DNA of 25,930 nucleotides from GCA-002840305 sp964609365 (GCA_964609365.1 CAZSRC010000009.1:1-25930), one strand, 5' to 3'. Counted from the first letter of the stretch, positions 7,555-14,619 are shown. Numbers and translations: made by a program. The notes: a model not told the origin generated them from the letters alone.

Positions 7555-8562
7555 TTAAAATAAATATTTAATTAAATCAGCTAGGCGACAAGAATACCCC
7601 CATTCATTATCATACCAAGCAATAACTTTTATCATATCACCACCAATAACCCTAGTTAATGATAAATCAACAATGGCACTATGACTATTTCCAATAATAT
7701 CAGAAGAAACAAGTGGTTCATAAGAGGCCTCTACTAACCCCTTATACTTACTAGAACAAACTTTAGAAAAATGATTATTGATTTCTTCTGCGCTAGTTTT
7801 CTTCTTTAATAAAAAAACTACATCACACATTGATCCAACAACAACTGGAACACGAACAGCTAAGCCATCGAAGGTTCCCTTTAGGGATGGGATGGTTTGA
7901 TTAATGGCAATAGCAGCTCCAGTGGATGTAGGAACCATGTTAATAGCGGCTGATCTAGCTCTACGCAAATCTTTATGTGGTCCATCAACTAGATTTTGAT
8001 CAGCTGTATAAGCATGAATAGTTGTCATCAAAGCTTTTTTAATTCCAAATTTTTGCCTAATAATATCAGTAACTGGAGCAAGGCAGTTGGTAGTACAGGA
8101 AGCACAAGAAACAATTTCATCTTTTTTGCTAAGTTTTTTTTCATTAACACCTAAGACTATAGTTTTAACATTGCCATCGCCCTTTGCCGGAGCTGATAAA
8201 ATAACTTTTTTAGCACCAGCTTTTATATGCATCATCAACCCCTCTTTATTTGTAAATCTTCCTGTGCATTCTAAAACAAGATCAACTTTCATTTTTTTCC
8301 AAGGAAGCAGGCTAGGATCCTTTTCTGATAATACTGGAGTTTTTTTATTATTTACAATAATATTTTTTTCATCGAAGGAGACTTTTTGATTATATATTCC
8401 ATAAGCTGAATCATATTTCAAAAGATGGCTAAGAATTTTTGTTTCAGTTAAATCATTAATAGCGACAATTTTATAATTTGGGTATTTTTCTAAAATAATT
8501 TTGAATACAGCTCGGCCAATTCTACCGAAGCCATTAATAGCAATGTTTAACTTTTTTGACAT
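7555..8562 (-). CDS. gap: Glyceraldehyde-3-phosphate dehydrogenase, type I
   Basis: Converts glyceraldehyde 3-phosphate, phosphate and NAD to 1,3-bisphosphoglycerate and NADH in glycolysis. Full length at 335 residues. The Rossmann motif INGFGRIGR is at 9-17, and D37 at the end of the second strand (AINDL) favours NAD over NADP. The active site SCASCTTNC gives catalytic C156, paired with H183 in TIHAYT. The phosphate-binding and S-loop region DGPHKDLRRAR and the C-terminal WYDNEWGYSCR are intact. It has its own promoter (8597-8624) and heads the operon containing the 62-residue protein and the hydrogenase genes. Being first in that operon links NADH production to a likely NADH-consuming hydrogenase. 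Confidence 0.98.
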   Translation of the reverse strand: MSKKLNIAINGFGRIGRAVFKIILEKYPNYKIVAINDLTETKILSHLLKYDSAYGIYNQKVSFDEKNIIVNNKKTPVLSEKDPSLLPWKKMKVDLVLECTGRFTNKEGLMMHIKAGAKKVILSAPAKGDGNVKTIVLGVNEKKLSKKDEIVSCASCTTNCLAPVTDIIRQKFGIKKALMTTIHAYTADQNLVDGPHKDLRRARSAAINMVPTSTGAAIAINQTIPSLKGTFDGLAVRVPVVVGSMCDVVFLLKKKTSAEEINNHFSKVCSSKYKGLVEASYEPLVSSDIIGNSHSAIVDLSLTRVIGGDMIKVIAWYDNEWGYSCRLADLIKYLF

Positions 8563-8596
8563 AATTTTTAAATTTAATTTATAATAACTTAAAATA

Positions 8597-8624
8597 ATTA
8601 TATCATATTTTATTTAAAAAACAA
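8597..8624 (-). promoter_or_regulatory. Promoter of the gap-hydrogenase operon
   Basis: On the minus strand TTGTTT (8619-8624), a 16-base spacer and TATAAT (8597-8602). The predicted start lies near 8590, about 28 bases before the gap start codon. The -35 overlaps the U-run of the preceding terminator, so the ribosomal operon and this operon are separated by one compact junction. Confidence 0.65.
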
Positions 8625-8653
8625 AAAACACTCCCAAAAATAAGGAGTGTTTT
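8625..8653 (-). terminator. Terminator of the rpsB-tsf-ricT operon, with a duplicated 5' arm
   Basis: On the minus strand AAAACACTCC (8644-8653) pairs with GGAGTGTTTT (8625-8634) over a 9-base loop and is followed by a U-rich tail (TTGTTTTTT). The stem is 10 perfect pairs. A second copy of the 5' arm lies directly upstream (8656-8665), because TAAGGAGTGTTT is tandemly repeated at 8641 and 8653 on the plus strand. Confidence 0.85.
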
Positions 8654-8677
8654 AAGGAGTGTTTTTATGTATAAAAT

Positions 8678-9505
8678 TTATTTAGCTTCTTTTTTTTTAT
8701 GTCTATTAATATCTACCTCAACTACTACATTATTTTCACCTTCTTTTTCGCCTTTGAATAAAACATCTACTGATTGTTTTAAAACATGATGACCAACAAC
8801 TTCTCCGCGACGACCATCAACATTAACCCTGGTTCCAATTGGTGGTAGTTTTTTTGCTAAATCAACATAACCTTCATATTCATAAGAAAGACAGCACATT
8901 AATTTTCCACACATTCCAGAAACTCTGTCACTTCCTCGATGAACAACTTGTTGAGCCTCGGCCATCTCTGAAGTTATTGAAGAAAAATCTTTAATATGCC
9001 CCTTGCAACAGAGACCCCTTCCGCAATGACTTAAATCTCCCATAACCCTAGCTTCATCTCTACTACCTATTTGAGTTAAACGAATAATCCCCTTAAAATG
9101 ACTAGAAAGATCTTTTACTAAATTTCTAAAATCAACACGATTATCAGAATAAAAAGCAAAATTTATTCTATTCCTATCTAAAGAAAAATGAACATCTATC
9201 AATTTCATTGGTAGACTATATTTTTCAATTATTTGACGACAATAATCTAAAGCTTTATCTTTTTCGGACTCATCAACAACTTTTTCTAAATCATTTTCAT
9301 TAGCCAATCTAATAACTTCTTTTATTTCTTTTTGATCATCTTTATTTATTTCATCAAAATTTTTAAATGAAGCAACTTTTCCAATTTCTTGTCCAAACTC
9401 AGTCTCTACTATAACTAGGTCATCTAAATTTAAATCTATATTATTAAAACTAAAATTATACTTTTTGTCCCAAGGAGCAAATTGTATTTGAACTATTTTT
9501 TGCAT
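8678..9505 (-). CDS. ricT: PSP1-domain protein, RicT (YaaT) family
   Basis: A 275-residue homologue of Bacillus RicT, which in that organism is part of the Fe-S-containing Ric complex affecting RNase Y and mRNA maturation. The family signature is clear: HCGRGLCCKGH with C161, C166 and C167, and MCGKLMCCLSYEYEGY with C199, C204 and C205, likely Fe-S ligands. The N-terminal half (VIVETEFGQEIGKVASF and DVHFSLDRNRINFAFYSDNR) is the PSP1 core. The C-terminus ends in a basic stretch. It lies 14 bases behind tsf and before a strong terminator, so it is the last gene of the ribosomal-protein transcript. Partners RicA and RicF are not in the window, so the Bacillus role cannot be assumed. Confidence 0.9.
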   Translation of the reverse strand: MQKIVQIQFAPWDKKYNFSFNNIDLNLDDLVIVETEFGQEIGKVASFKNFDEINKDDQKEIKEVIRLANENDLEKVVDESEKDKALDYCRQIIEKYSLPMKLIDVHFSLDRNRINFAFYSDNRVDFRNLVKDLSSHFKGIIRLTQIGSRDEARVMGDLSHCGRGLCCKGHIKDFSSITSEMAEAQQVVHRGSDRVSGMCGKLMCCLSYEYEGYVDLAKKLPPIGTRVNVDGRRGEVVGHHVLKQSVDVLFKGEKEGENNVVVEVDINRHKKKEAK

Positions 9506-9519
9506 TTTTAGCTTATTAA

Positions 9520-10314
9520 TTATAAAGAGTATCTACCAAACTTAATAATATTTACTCCAGCTAAAATTTCTTTAATAGTTTTTTTATCGTCTTTGATATA
9601 TTCTTGATCTAATAAACAAATTTCTGAATAATATTTTTTAACCTTTCCTTGCATAATTCCTTCAATTATATTTTCAGGTTTTCCCTCTTTGATTAATTGT
9701 TCTTTATAAATTTCTTTTTCTTTTTCTATTTCTTCACTTGGAACTTCTGAATTTTCTAAATAACGAGGATTAGCAGCCGCTATATGCATAGCTATATCTG
9801 AAGCTAGGTCACTCTTAGACTCTTGATCTAAGGCAATTAAAACACCAATTTTTCCACCTAAATGAGAATAAGCAGCAACAGTTTTACCAGAAATAAAATC
9901 AACTCTACCTAATGCTATTTTTTCACCAATAATACCACTTAAACTATTTAATTGCTCTTCTACTGTAGAATCAAGAAGTTTTTCTTTTAATAAATCTTGA
10001 GAATTATTAATTTTCTTATTTTTTATAATTTCTAAAATATTTTTAGCTAATTCTTGAAATTTTTCATTACGTGCAACAAAATCAGTTTCAGAATTTAATT
10101 CAAGCATGCAAGCTTCAGTTTTGTCATTATTTACATCAACAAGTATAACTCCTTCACTAGCATCTCTTTCACTTCTTTTAGCTGCTTTAGCGATTCCTTT
10201 TTTTCTTAATATTTCTATAGCCTTTTCCAAATCTCCATTAACCTCATCTAAGGCCTTTTTACAATCAACCATACCAGCTCCAGTTCTCTCCCTTAACTCT
10301 TTTATTTTTTCCAT
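9520..10314 (-). CDS. tsf: Translation elongation factor Ts
   Basis: Guanine nucleotide exchange factor for EF-Tu. At 264 residues it is near the short end for the family. The N-terminal UBA-like domain reads IKELRERTGAGMVDCKKALD (about 4-23), and the EF-Tu-contacting motif TDFVARNE lies at 77-84. HIAAANPRYL and the following acidic helix match the core domain's second half, and LLDQEYIKDDKKTIKEIL is the usual C-terminal end. The coiled-coil hairpin of longer members appears shortened. It follows rpsB by 38 bases in the classic rpsB-tsf order and precedes ricT. Confidence 0.97.
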   Translation of the reverse strand: MEKIKELRERTGAGMVDCKKALDEVNGDLEKAIEILRKKGIAKAAKRSERDASEGVILVDVNNDKTEACMLELNSETDFVARNEKFQELAKNILEIIKNKKINNSQDLLKEKLLDSTVEEQLNSLSGIIGEKIALGRVDFISGKTVAAYSHLGGKIGVLIALDQESKSDLASDIAMHIAAANPRYLENSEVPSEEIEKEKEIYKEQLIKEGKPENIIEGIMQGKVKKYYSEICLLDQEYIKDDKKTIKEILAGVNIIKFGRYSL

Positions 10315-10352
10315 ATATTTTAAAATTAATTATTATTTTTTTAATTAAAAAA

Positions 10353-11045
10353 TTAACCTAATTTAATATTTTTTGCATTAATTAAATTACTCATAATTGT
10401 ATCCAATATTAAATCAACAGTTTTGGTAGCATCATCATTTGCTGGTATTGGATAAGTTACTAATTCTGGATTAACATTTGTATCACAGATAGCAATAATT
10501 GGAATATTTAACTGAATAGCCTCGGCTACGGCAGTTTTTTCTTCTTTTATATCCCAAATAAAAATAGCATCTGGTAACTTAGTTAAACCAACTAAACCAC
10601 CGACTCTCTCTTCCAATCTTTTAATTTCACGATCAAAATCTAATTTTTCTTTTTTGGTATATTTATTTAAACGACCACTCTCTCTGTCATTAATTAAATC
10701 TTGATATTTTTTTATTGATTTTTTAATTACATTAAAATTAGTTAAAAAACCACCTAACCACTTTCCTGTGATATAAGGAACCTTGGCTTCTTCAGCCATT
10801 TTTTTCATAGAGTTTTTAACTTGCTTTTTAGTTCCCACAAAAAGAATAGTCTTATCTTCTTTTGTTAACTTTATCATAAACTCTAAAGCTTTTTTTAATT
10901 GCTCTTGAGCTTTTTCTAAATTAATAATATAGATTCCATTTTTTTTAGTAAAAATAAATGGTTCCATTTTTGGATGCCAACGATTTGTGCGATGACCAAA
11001 GTGCATACCAGCCTTCATCATCTCTTCTAGTTTTGGAATATTCAT
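10353..11045 (-). CDS. rpsB: 30S ribosomal protein S2
   Basis: Structural protein of the small ribosomal subunit, 230 residues, full length for compact genomes. MMKAGMHFGHRTNRWHPKM (about 9-27) is the family signature. GIYIINLEKAQEQLKKAL, ILFVGTKKQVKNSM and KWLGGFLTNF follow in the expected order, with LPDAIFIWDIKEEKTAVAEA and IPIIAICDTNVNPE towards the C-terminus. It is the first gene of the rpsB-tsf-ricT block and has a strong promoter with a leader of about 135 bases. There is no Shine-Dalgarno before the ATG even though this should be a highly translated gene. Confidence 0.98.
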   Translation of the reverse strand: MNIPKLEEMMKAGMHFGHRTNRWHPKMEPFIFTKKNGIYIINLEKAQEQLKKALEFMIKLTKEDKTILFVGTKKQVKNSMKKMAEEAKVPYITGKWLGGFLTNFNVIKKSIKKYQDLINDRESGRLNKYTKKEKLDFDREIKRLEERVGGLVGLTKLPDAIFIWDIKEEKTAVAEAIQLNIPIIAICDTNVNPELVTYPIPANDDATKTVDLILDTIMSNLINAKNIKLG

Positions 11046-11181
11046 AGTTTTTCTTTTACGTCATTATAAAATGACCCTCTGTTTGCAAAATTTATATTTG
11101 TTAATAAAAACATAAACAAGAAAATTTGAGCAAACATGTTTTTTAATATTAATAAAAAGCCCAAATAATAACTATTTAAGC
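11046..11181 (-). promoter_or_regulatory. Structured 5' leader of rpsB
   Basis: The transcript from the promoter at 11189-11217 has a long leader. On the minus strand GTTTGC (11130-11135) pairs with GCAAAC (11081-11086). Inside are the self-complementary blocks AAATTT and a TTGTT/AACAA pair, giving one long hairpin of about 55 bases. A second hairpin GTCATT-TTAT-AATGAC lies just before the start codon. Autoregulation by S2 acting on its leader is known in Escherichia coli; whether this unrelated-looking leader does the same is inference. Confidence 0.5.
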
Positions 11182-11188
11182 TTCTTAT

Positions 11189-11217
11189 ATAATATATTTT
11201 TTAGATAAAAAAGTCAA
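11189..11217 (-). promoter_or_regulatory. Promoter of rpsB-tsf-ricT
   Basis: On the minus strand TTGACT (11212-11217), a 17-base spacer and TATTAT (11189-11194), near sigma-70 consensus with ideal spacing. Predicted start near 11182. No terminator is evident between it and the upstream transglutaminase-like gene ending at 11236, so read-through is possible. Confidence 0.75.
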
Positions 11218-11235
11218 GAAGTGCTTATTTTATGG

Positions 11236-12723
11236 TTAATTTTGATAAAAGTCCTTAATAGTTTTATTTAATAAAAATATATCATTATTAAATATTTCTA
11301 ATTTGAGTTTGTAGTTATTTAACATATTATTATAAGCATCAACTTTGGTATTATACTCTGCAGCACTTAGATTGTAATTACTAATATCTTTTTTTCTGTT
11401 ATACTCATCCATTTTTAAAAGTAAGGAGTCAAGTTCGGCTTTTAGGTTGTTTAATTCTTCGGAAATCTTCTTTAGATCAGCTTCTTTTAATTTAACAGAA
11501 CTATTCATTTTATTAATAGTATCAACTTTTTTAAGAACATTATTCATCCCAGTATAAATCCTTCCTGTTTTCTTTTGGTATATTTCTACTGGACCAAGGT
11601 AGCTACCATTAAAAACATTATTAAAATTCTCCTCTAGGGCCTCTGCTTTTCCATCATTAATTTCTCCAGGAAAAACCCCTACTGGAAAATAATTAGTAGT
11701 TTCGATAAAACAATAAGTAGAATTATAAGAAGAATTAGAATCACAGCTTACAGCAACCGCTGAATGCTTGGCATTTGGATAATCAAAAATTGCTGATCCA
11801 TAACCCATCTTTCTCAACATTAAAGCTGCTAAAAAAGCTTTGTCAGAGCAAACACCTGAATTCTTATAAAGAGTTTCGTATGGAAAATTTTGAACACCAT
11901 TTTCAATTTTTGAAAAATCATAAGGAATATACTGAACAAAAGCCATAACAAACTCAACAAACTCATCATCAGAAAAAGCTTCTCGATCAGAAATGTTTTT
12001 CAAATCCTTTAATAATAATTCTATAGACTTGTCATTATTTTTTACCTCTAAAAATAAAGCATAATAACTATCTCTTAGATTACTCGGTGGATTTTCCGAA
12101 GAATAGTAAAAATTTTTATTTGAATTAGAGTAATCCTTGTAAAGATTATCACTAAATAATTGATTTAAGTTATAATTTTTATTTTTATACTTCCAGGAAA
12201 ATTTTACTAATTTTTCATCTTTTTTAGGAGTTGGAGTATTAGGACTTTCAATAGATGGTAGATTTATAGTACCAATATTTATTTTTAATAAGTTTTGATT
12301 TGATATTCCAAGACCTAATTGACGCATTAGATTAAAGGCGTCTATGGGTCTACCCAAGTAATACAATCTAAGATTTAAGGGATTAACATAATAAGCCTGG
12401 CCCTTGTCCTCTACCTGAAGTAATATTCTACCAGAAAGATTTGATCTAGCTCCATTTTTTAAAAAATTCAATAAATCATTATTAGATACGCCTAAACCGA
12501 AAGATCTCATAATAGAAAAGGCATCATTTGGTCTAGCTAAATAATAAGCCTTTTTATCAATTGGGCTAATATAATAAGCCTCGCCCTTTGCCTCAACCTG
12601 CAAAACAATTCTACCACTTAAATTATCTGCTAAAGTAGCCGCAAAAATATTTTTAAATGAAAGTATTGATCCAAGAAAAACAAATAATACAAATATTAAT
12701 AATTTATTTTTTTTAATAATCAT
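11236..12723 (-). CDS. Secreted protein with two CPR-type surface repeats and a transglutaminase-like domain
   Basis: A 495-residue exported protein. I chose the ATG at 12721-12723 because it gives a clean signal peptide (KKNK, then a hydrophobic stretch ending NIFA-AT near residue 29); the start at 12771 would only add an overlap with tsaB. Residues about 34-84 and 95-145 are two copies of a repeat, LSGRI-[VL]-LQVE...YYLARP/YYLGRP...GLG-[VI]-SN, which I know from surface proteins of Patescibacteria. A T/P-rich linker leads to a transglutaminase-like cysteine peptidase domain: SGVCSDKAFLAALMLRKMGY with C292, KHSAVAVSC with H320, and FIETTNYFPVG supplying the possible third polar residue. Residues about 395-490 form a coiled coil. 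It may be a cell-wall or surface protease/crosslinker; the substrate is unknown. It overlaps the end of tsaB by 11 bases. Confidence 0.85.
   Translation of the reverse strand: MIIKKNKLLIFVLFVFLGSILSFKNIFAATLADNLSGRIVLQVEAKGEAYYISPIDKKAYYLARPNDAFSIMRSFGLGVSNNDLLNFLKNGARSNLSGRILLQVEDKGQAYYVNPLNLRLYYLGRPIDAFNLMRQLGLGISNQNLLKINIGTINLPSIESPNTPTPKKDEKLVKFSWKYKNKNYNLNQLFSDNLYKDYSNSNKNFYYSSENPPSNLRDSYYALFLEVKNNDKSIELLLKDLKNISDREAFSDDEFVEFVMAFVQYIPYDFSKIENGVQNFPYETLYKNSGVCSDKAFLAALMLRKMGYGSAIFDYPNAKHSAVAVSCDSNSSYNSTYCFIETTNYFPVGVFPGEINDGKAEALEENFNNVFNGSYLGPVEIYQKKTGRIYTGMNNVLKKVDTINKMNSSVKLKEADLKKISEELNNLKAELDSLLLKMDEYNRKKDISNYNLSAAEYNTKVDAYNNMLNNYKLKLEIFNNDIFLLNKTIKDFYQN
12289..12624 (-). repeat. Two tandem copies of a ~50-residue surface repeat (protein level)
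   Basis: The two copies, residues 34-84 and 95-145 of the transglutaminase-like protein, share LSGRI, LQVE, KG-[EQ]-AYY, YYL-[AG]-RP, DAF, MR, LG-[VI]-SN in the same order and spacing. DNA identity is lower, so the duplication is old. Confidence 0.85.
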
Positions 12724-13093
12724 TTTTTTTAATTTTAATATCAACATCCCTACTATAATGAGGAATGACAATATTAAAGTTTTTTAATTTTTTATTTCTT
12801 TTTTTATCTAATTCGATACTCTCAACTTCAATGCCCAGGGCATAGGCTAAAGCATTGGCAGTCAAAACACCAACCCTGAGAGATGTAAAACTTTCGCCAT
12901 AATTAGCTACTTTTATTTTTTTAATATTATGCAAATTAATATTTAATGAATTTAACATTTTTTCAATAGAGCTCAAAAGCTTCTCGGATTGATTTCTAAA
13001 AGTTTTTATTTTATTAGATTTTATAAGCAAAGAATCATTAAATATGGCTAATTTAATATATTGATTATTAGAGCTATCGATAAAAAAGGTCAT
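12713..13093 (-). CDS. tsaB: Short TsaB homologue (tRNA t6A synthesis, dimerisation subunit)
   Basis: TsaB partners TsaD in making N6-threonylcarbamoyladenosine at tRNA position 37. The start MTFFIDSSNNQYIKLAIF matches the ASKHA-fold beginning. NQSEKLLSSIEKML corresponds to the QHSE...LP helix of TsaB, and YGESFTSLRVGVLTANALAYALGI to the GPGSFTGLRIG signature, here with GPG reduced to YGE. At 126 residues only the N-terminal half of the usual protein is present; the C-terminal lobe is missing. The dimer interface with TsaD lies in this N-terminal half, so it may still work as a scaffold. It starts a two-gene unit with the transglutaminase-like gene and has its own promoter. Confidence 0.75.
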   Translation of the reverse strand: MTFFIDSSNNQYIKLAIFNDSLLIKSNKIKTFRNQSEKLLSSIEKMLNSLNINLHNIKKIKVANYGESFTSLRVGVLTANALAYALGIEVESIELDKKRNKKLKNFNIVIPHYSRDVDIKIKKNDY

Positions 13094-13123
13094 ATTTTTA
13101 ATAAAATAATTAAATACTATTAA

Positions 13124-13151
13124 ATTATAGCATATTTAAAACTATTGACAA
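13124..13151 (-). promoter_or_regulatory. Promoter of tsaB, sharing its -35 with the divergent promoter
   Basis: On the minus strand TTGTCA (13146-13151), a 16-base spacer and TGC-TATAAT (13124-13129), an extended -10. The -35 occupies the same bases as that of the plus-strand promoter on the other strand, since TTGACAA and TTGTCAA are complementary. The predicted start is near 13117, giving a leader of about 24 bases. Confidence 0.7.
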
Positions 13152-13174
13152 CGAGCAATACATATAGCTATAAT
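13145..13174 (+). promoter_or_regulatory. Consensus sigma-70 promoter of the small membrane protein gene
   Basis: TTGACA (13145-13150), an 18-base spacer and TATAAT (13169-13174): both hexamers match consensus exactly. The start should be near 13181, about 20 bases before the ATG. Confidence 0.85.
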
Positions 13175-13190
13175 AAAAGTAAATTAAAAA

Positions 13191-13196
13191 AGGAGG
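13191..13196 (+). promoter_or_regulatory. Consensus Shine-Dalgarno that fixes the start at 13202
   Basis: AGGAGG lies five bases before the ATG at 13202. It decides against the longer frame that opens with TTG at 13145, which would begin inside the promoter. It is the only clear Shine-Dalgarno found before any gene in the window. Confidence 0.85.
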
Positions 13197-13201
13197 TTTA
13201 T

Positions 13202-13627
13202 ATGGACTTTAAAAAAAACTGGGTTAATATTTTAATTATTGTGTTTTTATTAATATTAAGCACAATAACGGCCATTATCGAGGCTGGTTTTTGTCTATTT
13301 TCTTGTTTTTTATCGCCAATTATAGCATTAATGGTTTTTTTAATGATAACGCTATATATGCGAACTTACAGAGGATGGGAGGAGAAAAAAACTTTTAAAA
13401 TATTTGAAATGCCTTTAGGCTTAGCTATTTTTTATTTTTGTTTATTCTTTATCTTGTTTCAAAGTTTTAAAGAATATTCAATTATTAGAAATACGGGAAA
13501 AGAGCTTATTGAAATTAAAGTATTTTTAATAAATTTTTTATTCGCCCTGTTTTTAAGTATTTGTAATTGGTTCTTCTCTATTAGAGAAGAAACTGCTGAG
13601 TTTTCAAAAAAAAATGAAATTGACTAA
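13202..13627 (+). CDS. Small multi-pass membrane protein, unknown function
   Basis: A 141-residue integral membrane protein that I cannot assign to a family. Four hydrophobic segments are visible at about 8-28, 30-53, 71-90 and 105-126. A short charged loop RTYRGWEEKKTFK (54-66) lies between the second and third segments, and a charged tail SIREETAEFSKKNEID is probably cytoplasmic. It is the only complete plus-strand gene, stands alone between two operons, and has both a consensus promoter and a consensus Shine-Dalgarno, unlike all its neighbours. This suggests strong, separately controlled expression or a different origin. It ends just before a bidirectional terminator shared with the dus gene. 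Confidence 0.8.
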   Translation: MDFKKNWVNILIIVFLLILSTITAIIEAGFCLFSCFLSPIIALMVFLMITLYMRTYRGWEEKKTFKIFEMPLGLAIFYFCLFFILFQSFKEYSIIRNTGKELIEIKVFLINFLFALFLSICNWFFSIREETAEFSKKNEID

Positions 13628-13659
13628 AATTTAAGTTAAACGTATTTTTGTCAAAATCA

Positions 13660-13687
13660 AAAAAGCACCTTAAAAAAGGTGCTTTTT
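13660..13687. terminator. Bidirectional terminator between the membrane protein gene and dus
   Basis: A perfect 12-bp stem AAAAAGCACCTT (13660-13671) with AAGGTGCTTTTT (13676-13687) and a 4-base loop. It has A/T-runs on both sides, so it can act in both directions. The dus stop codon (13670-13672) lies inside the hairpin. Confidence 0.9.
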
Positions 13688-14611
13688 AATTTCTTTATAG
13701 TTTTTAGATGACATTATTTTAATTCTAAGTTCGGAAGCTCCCGGAAAAGACTTTAAATACCAAGATAAATGACCCTTGAATTCAGAAAAACCTATCTCTC
13801 CTTTGTTTTTTTTATTCATATCTAAATGTTTTAGGGCTACTTTTAAGGCTAGCGATTTTCTTTCTGATTCTGATAAACTTTGAAAATCTTTAGAGAAAAT
13901 CCATGGCTGTCCCAGTGCCCCTCTAGCAAAGGCAAATCCATCTACTCCTGTTTTTTTAATAATCTCAAAACCATCATTTAAATTATTAATACCTCCATTG
14001 GCTAATATTATTCCAGAAAAATACTTTTTACTTTTTTTTATAATATCTAAATTAATTGGTCCAGTAAATAACTGTTTTAAACTTCGCCCATGAATCATTA
14101 AGGCTGAGACTGGCAAGTCCTGTATATTTTTTAAAAAATTTATTAAATCAACTGAAAATGCCTCTGTTCTAAGTTTTATAGACAAGGGCTTATTAGTATT
14201 TTTTAAAACAGCTTCTATAATTTCTCTGCTTAACTTTAAATTGCCCATTAACTTTGATCCAGCCCCCTGTTTAATAACCTTTTTAACTGGGCAACCAAAA
14301 TTAATATCAAAACCATCTGGATTGATTTCCTTATCTATAATTTTTACAGACTTGATAAAGTGATCAGGATTTGATCCAAAAAGTTGAACAACATAAGGGC
14401 TCTCTTTTTTATTAAACTTTATCAAGTCTAGGGTTTTTTTTGAATCATAATTTAAGCCAGAGACAGAGGCCATCTCGCTATAAACAACATCTACTCCAAA
14501 ATCCTTGCATAATAAACGAAAAGCCGAATCTGTAAATCCGGCAAGAGGAGCTAGTGCTAAAATAGGATTAGACTGTTTTTTGTTTTTTAAATCCTTCCAA
14601 AAATTAGACAT
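13670..14611 (-). CDS. dus: tRNA-dihydrouridine synthase
   Basis: FMN enzyme that reduces uridine to dihydrouridine in tRNA; 313 residues. LALAPLAGFTDSAFRLL (about 18-34) is the FMN-binding start of the barrel, followed by YSEMASVSGL. NFGCPVKKV carries the catalytic C107. KLRTE, IHGRSLKQLFTGP and ANGGINNLND are the remaining FMN-phosphate and substrate motifs, and FARGALGQPWIF is the late glycine-rich motif. The overall pattern is closest to the bacterial DusB group, but subgroup assignment needs phylogeny. It is the last gene of the long envelope/tRNA operon, 8 bases after cysS, and its stop codon lies within the terminator. Confidence 0.95.
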   Translation of the reverse strand: MSNFWKDLKNKKQSNPILALAPLAGFTDSAFRLLCKDFGVDVVYSEMASVSGLNYDSKKTLDLIKFNKKESPYVVQLFGSNPDHFIKSVKIIDKEINPDGFDINFGCPVKKVIKQGAGSKLMGNLKLSREIIEAVLKNTNKPLSIKLRTEAFSVDLINFLKNIQDLPVSALMIHGRSLKQLFTGPINLDIIKKSKKYFSGIILANGGINNLNDGFEIIKKTGVDGFAFARGALGQPWIFSKDFQSLSESERKSLALKVALKHLDMNKKNKGEIGFSEFKGHLSWYLKSFPGASELRIKIMSSKNYKEIKKHLF

Positions 14612-14619
14612 ATTAAAAA

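Noticed and set aside
12724..12771. Longer start for the transglutaminase-like protein at 12771
   Set aside because: It would overlap tsaB by 59 bases and put residues before an otherwise ideal signal peptide.
13145..13201. Longer start for the plus-strand membrane protein from TTG at 13145
   Set aside because: This stretch is the -35, spacer, -10 and leader of its promoter, and AGGAGG at 13191 points to the ATG at 13202.
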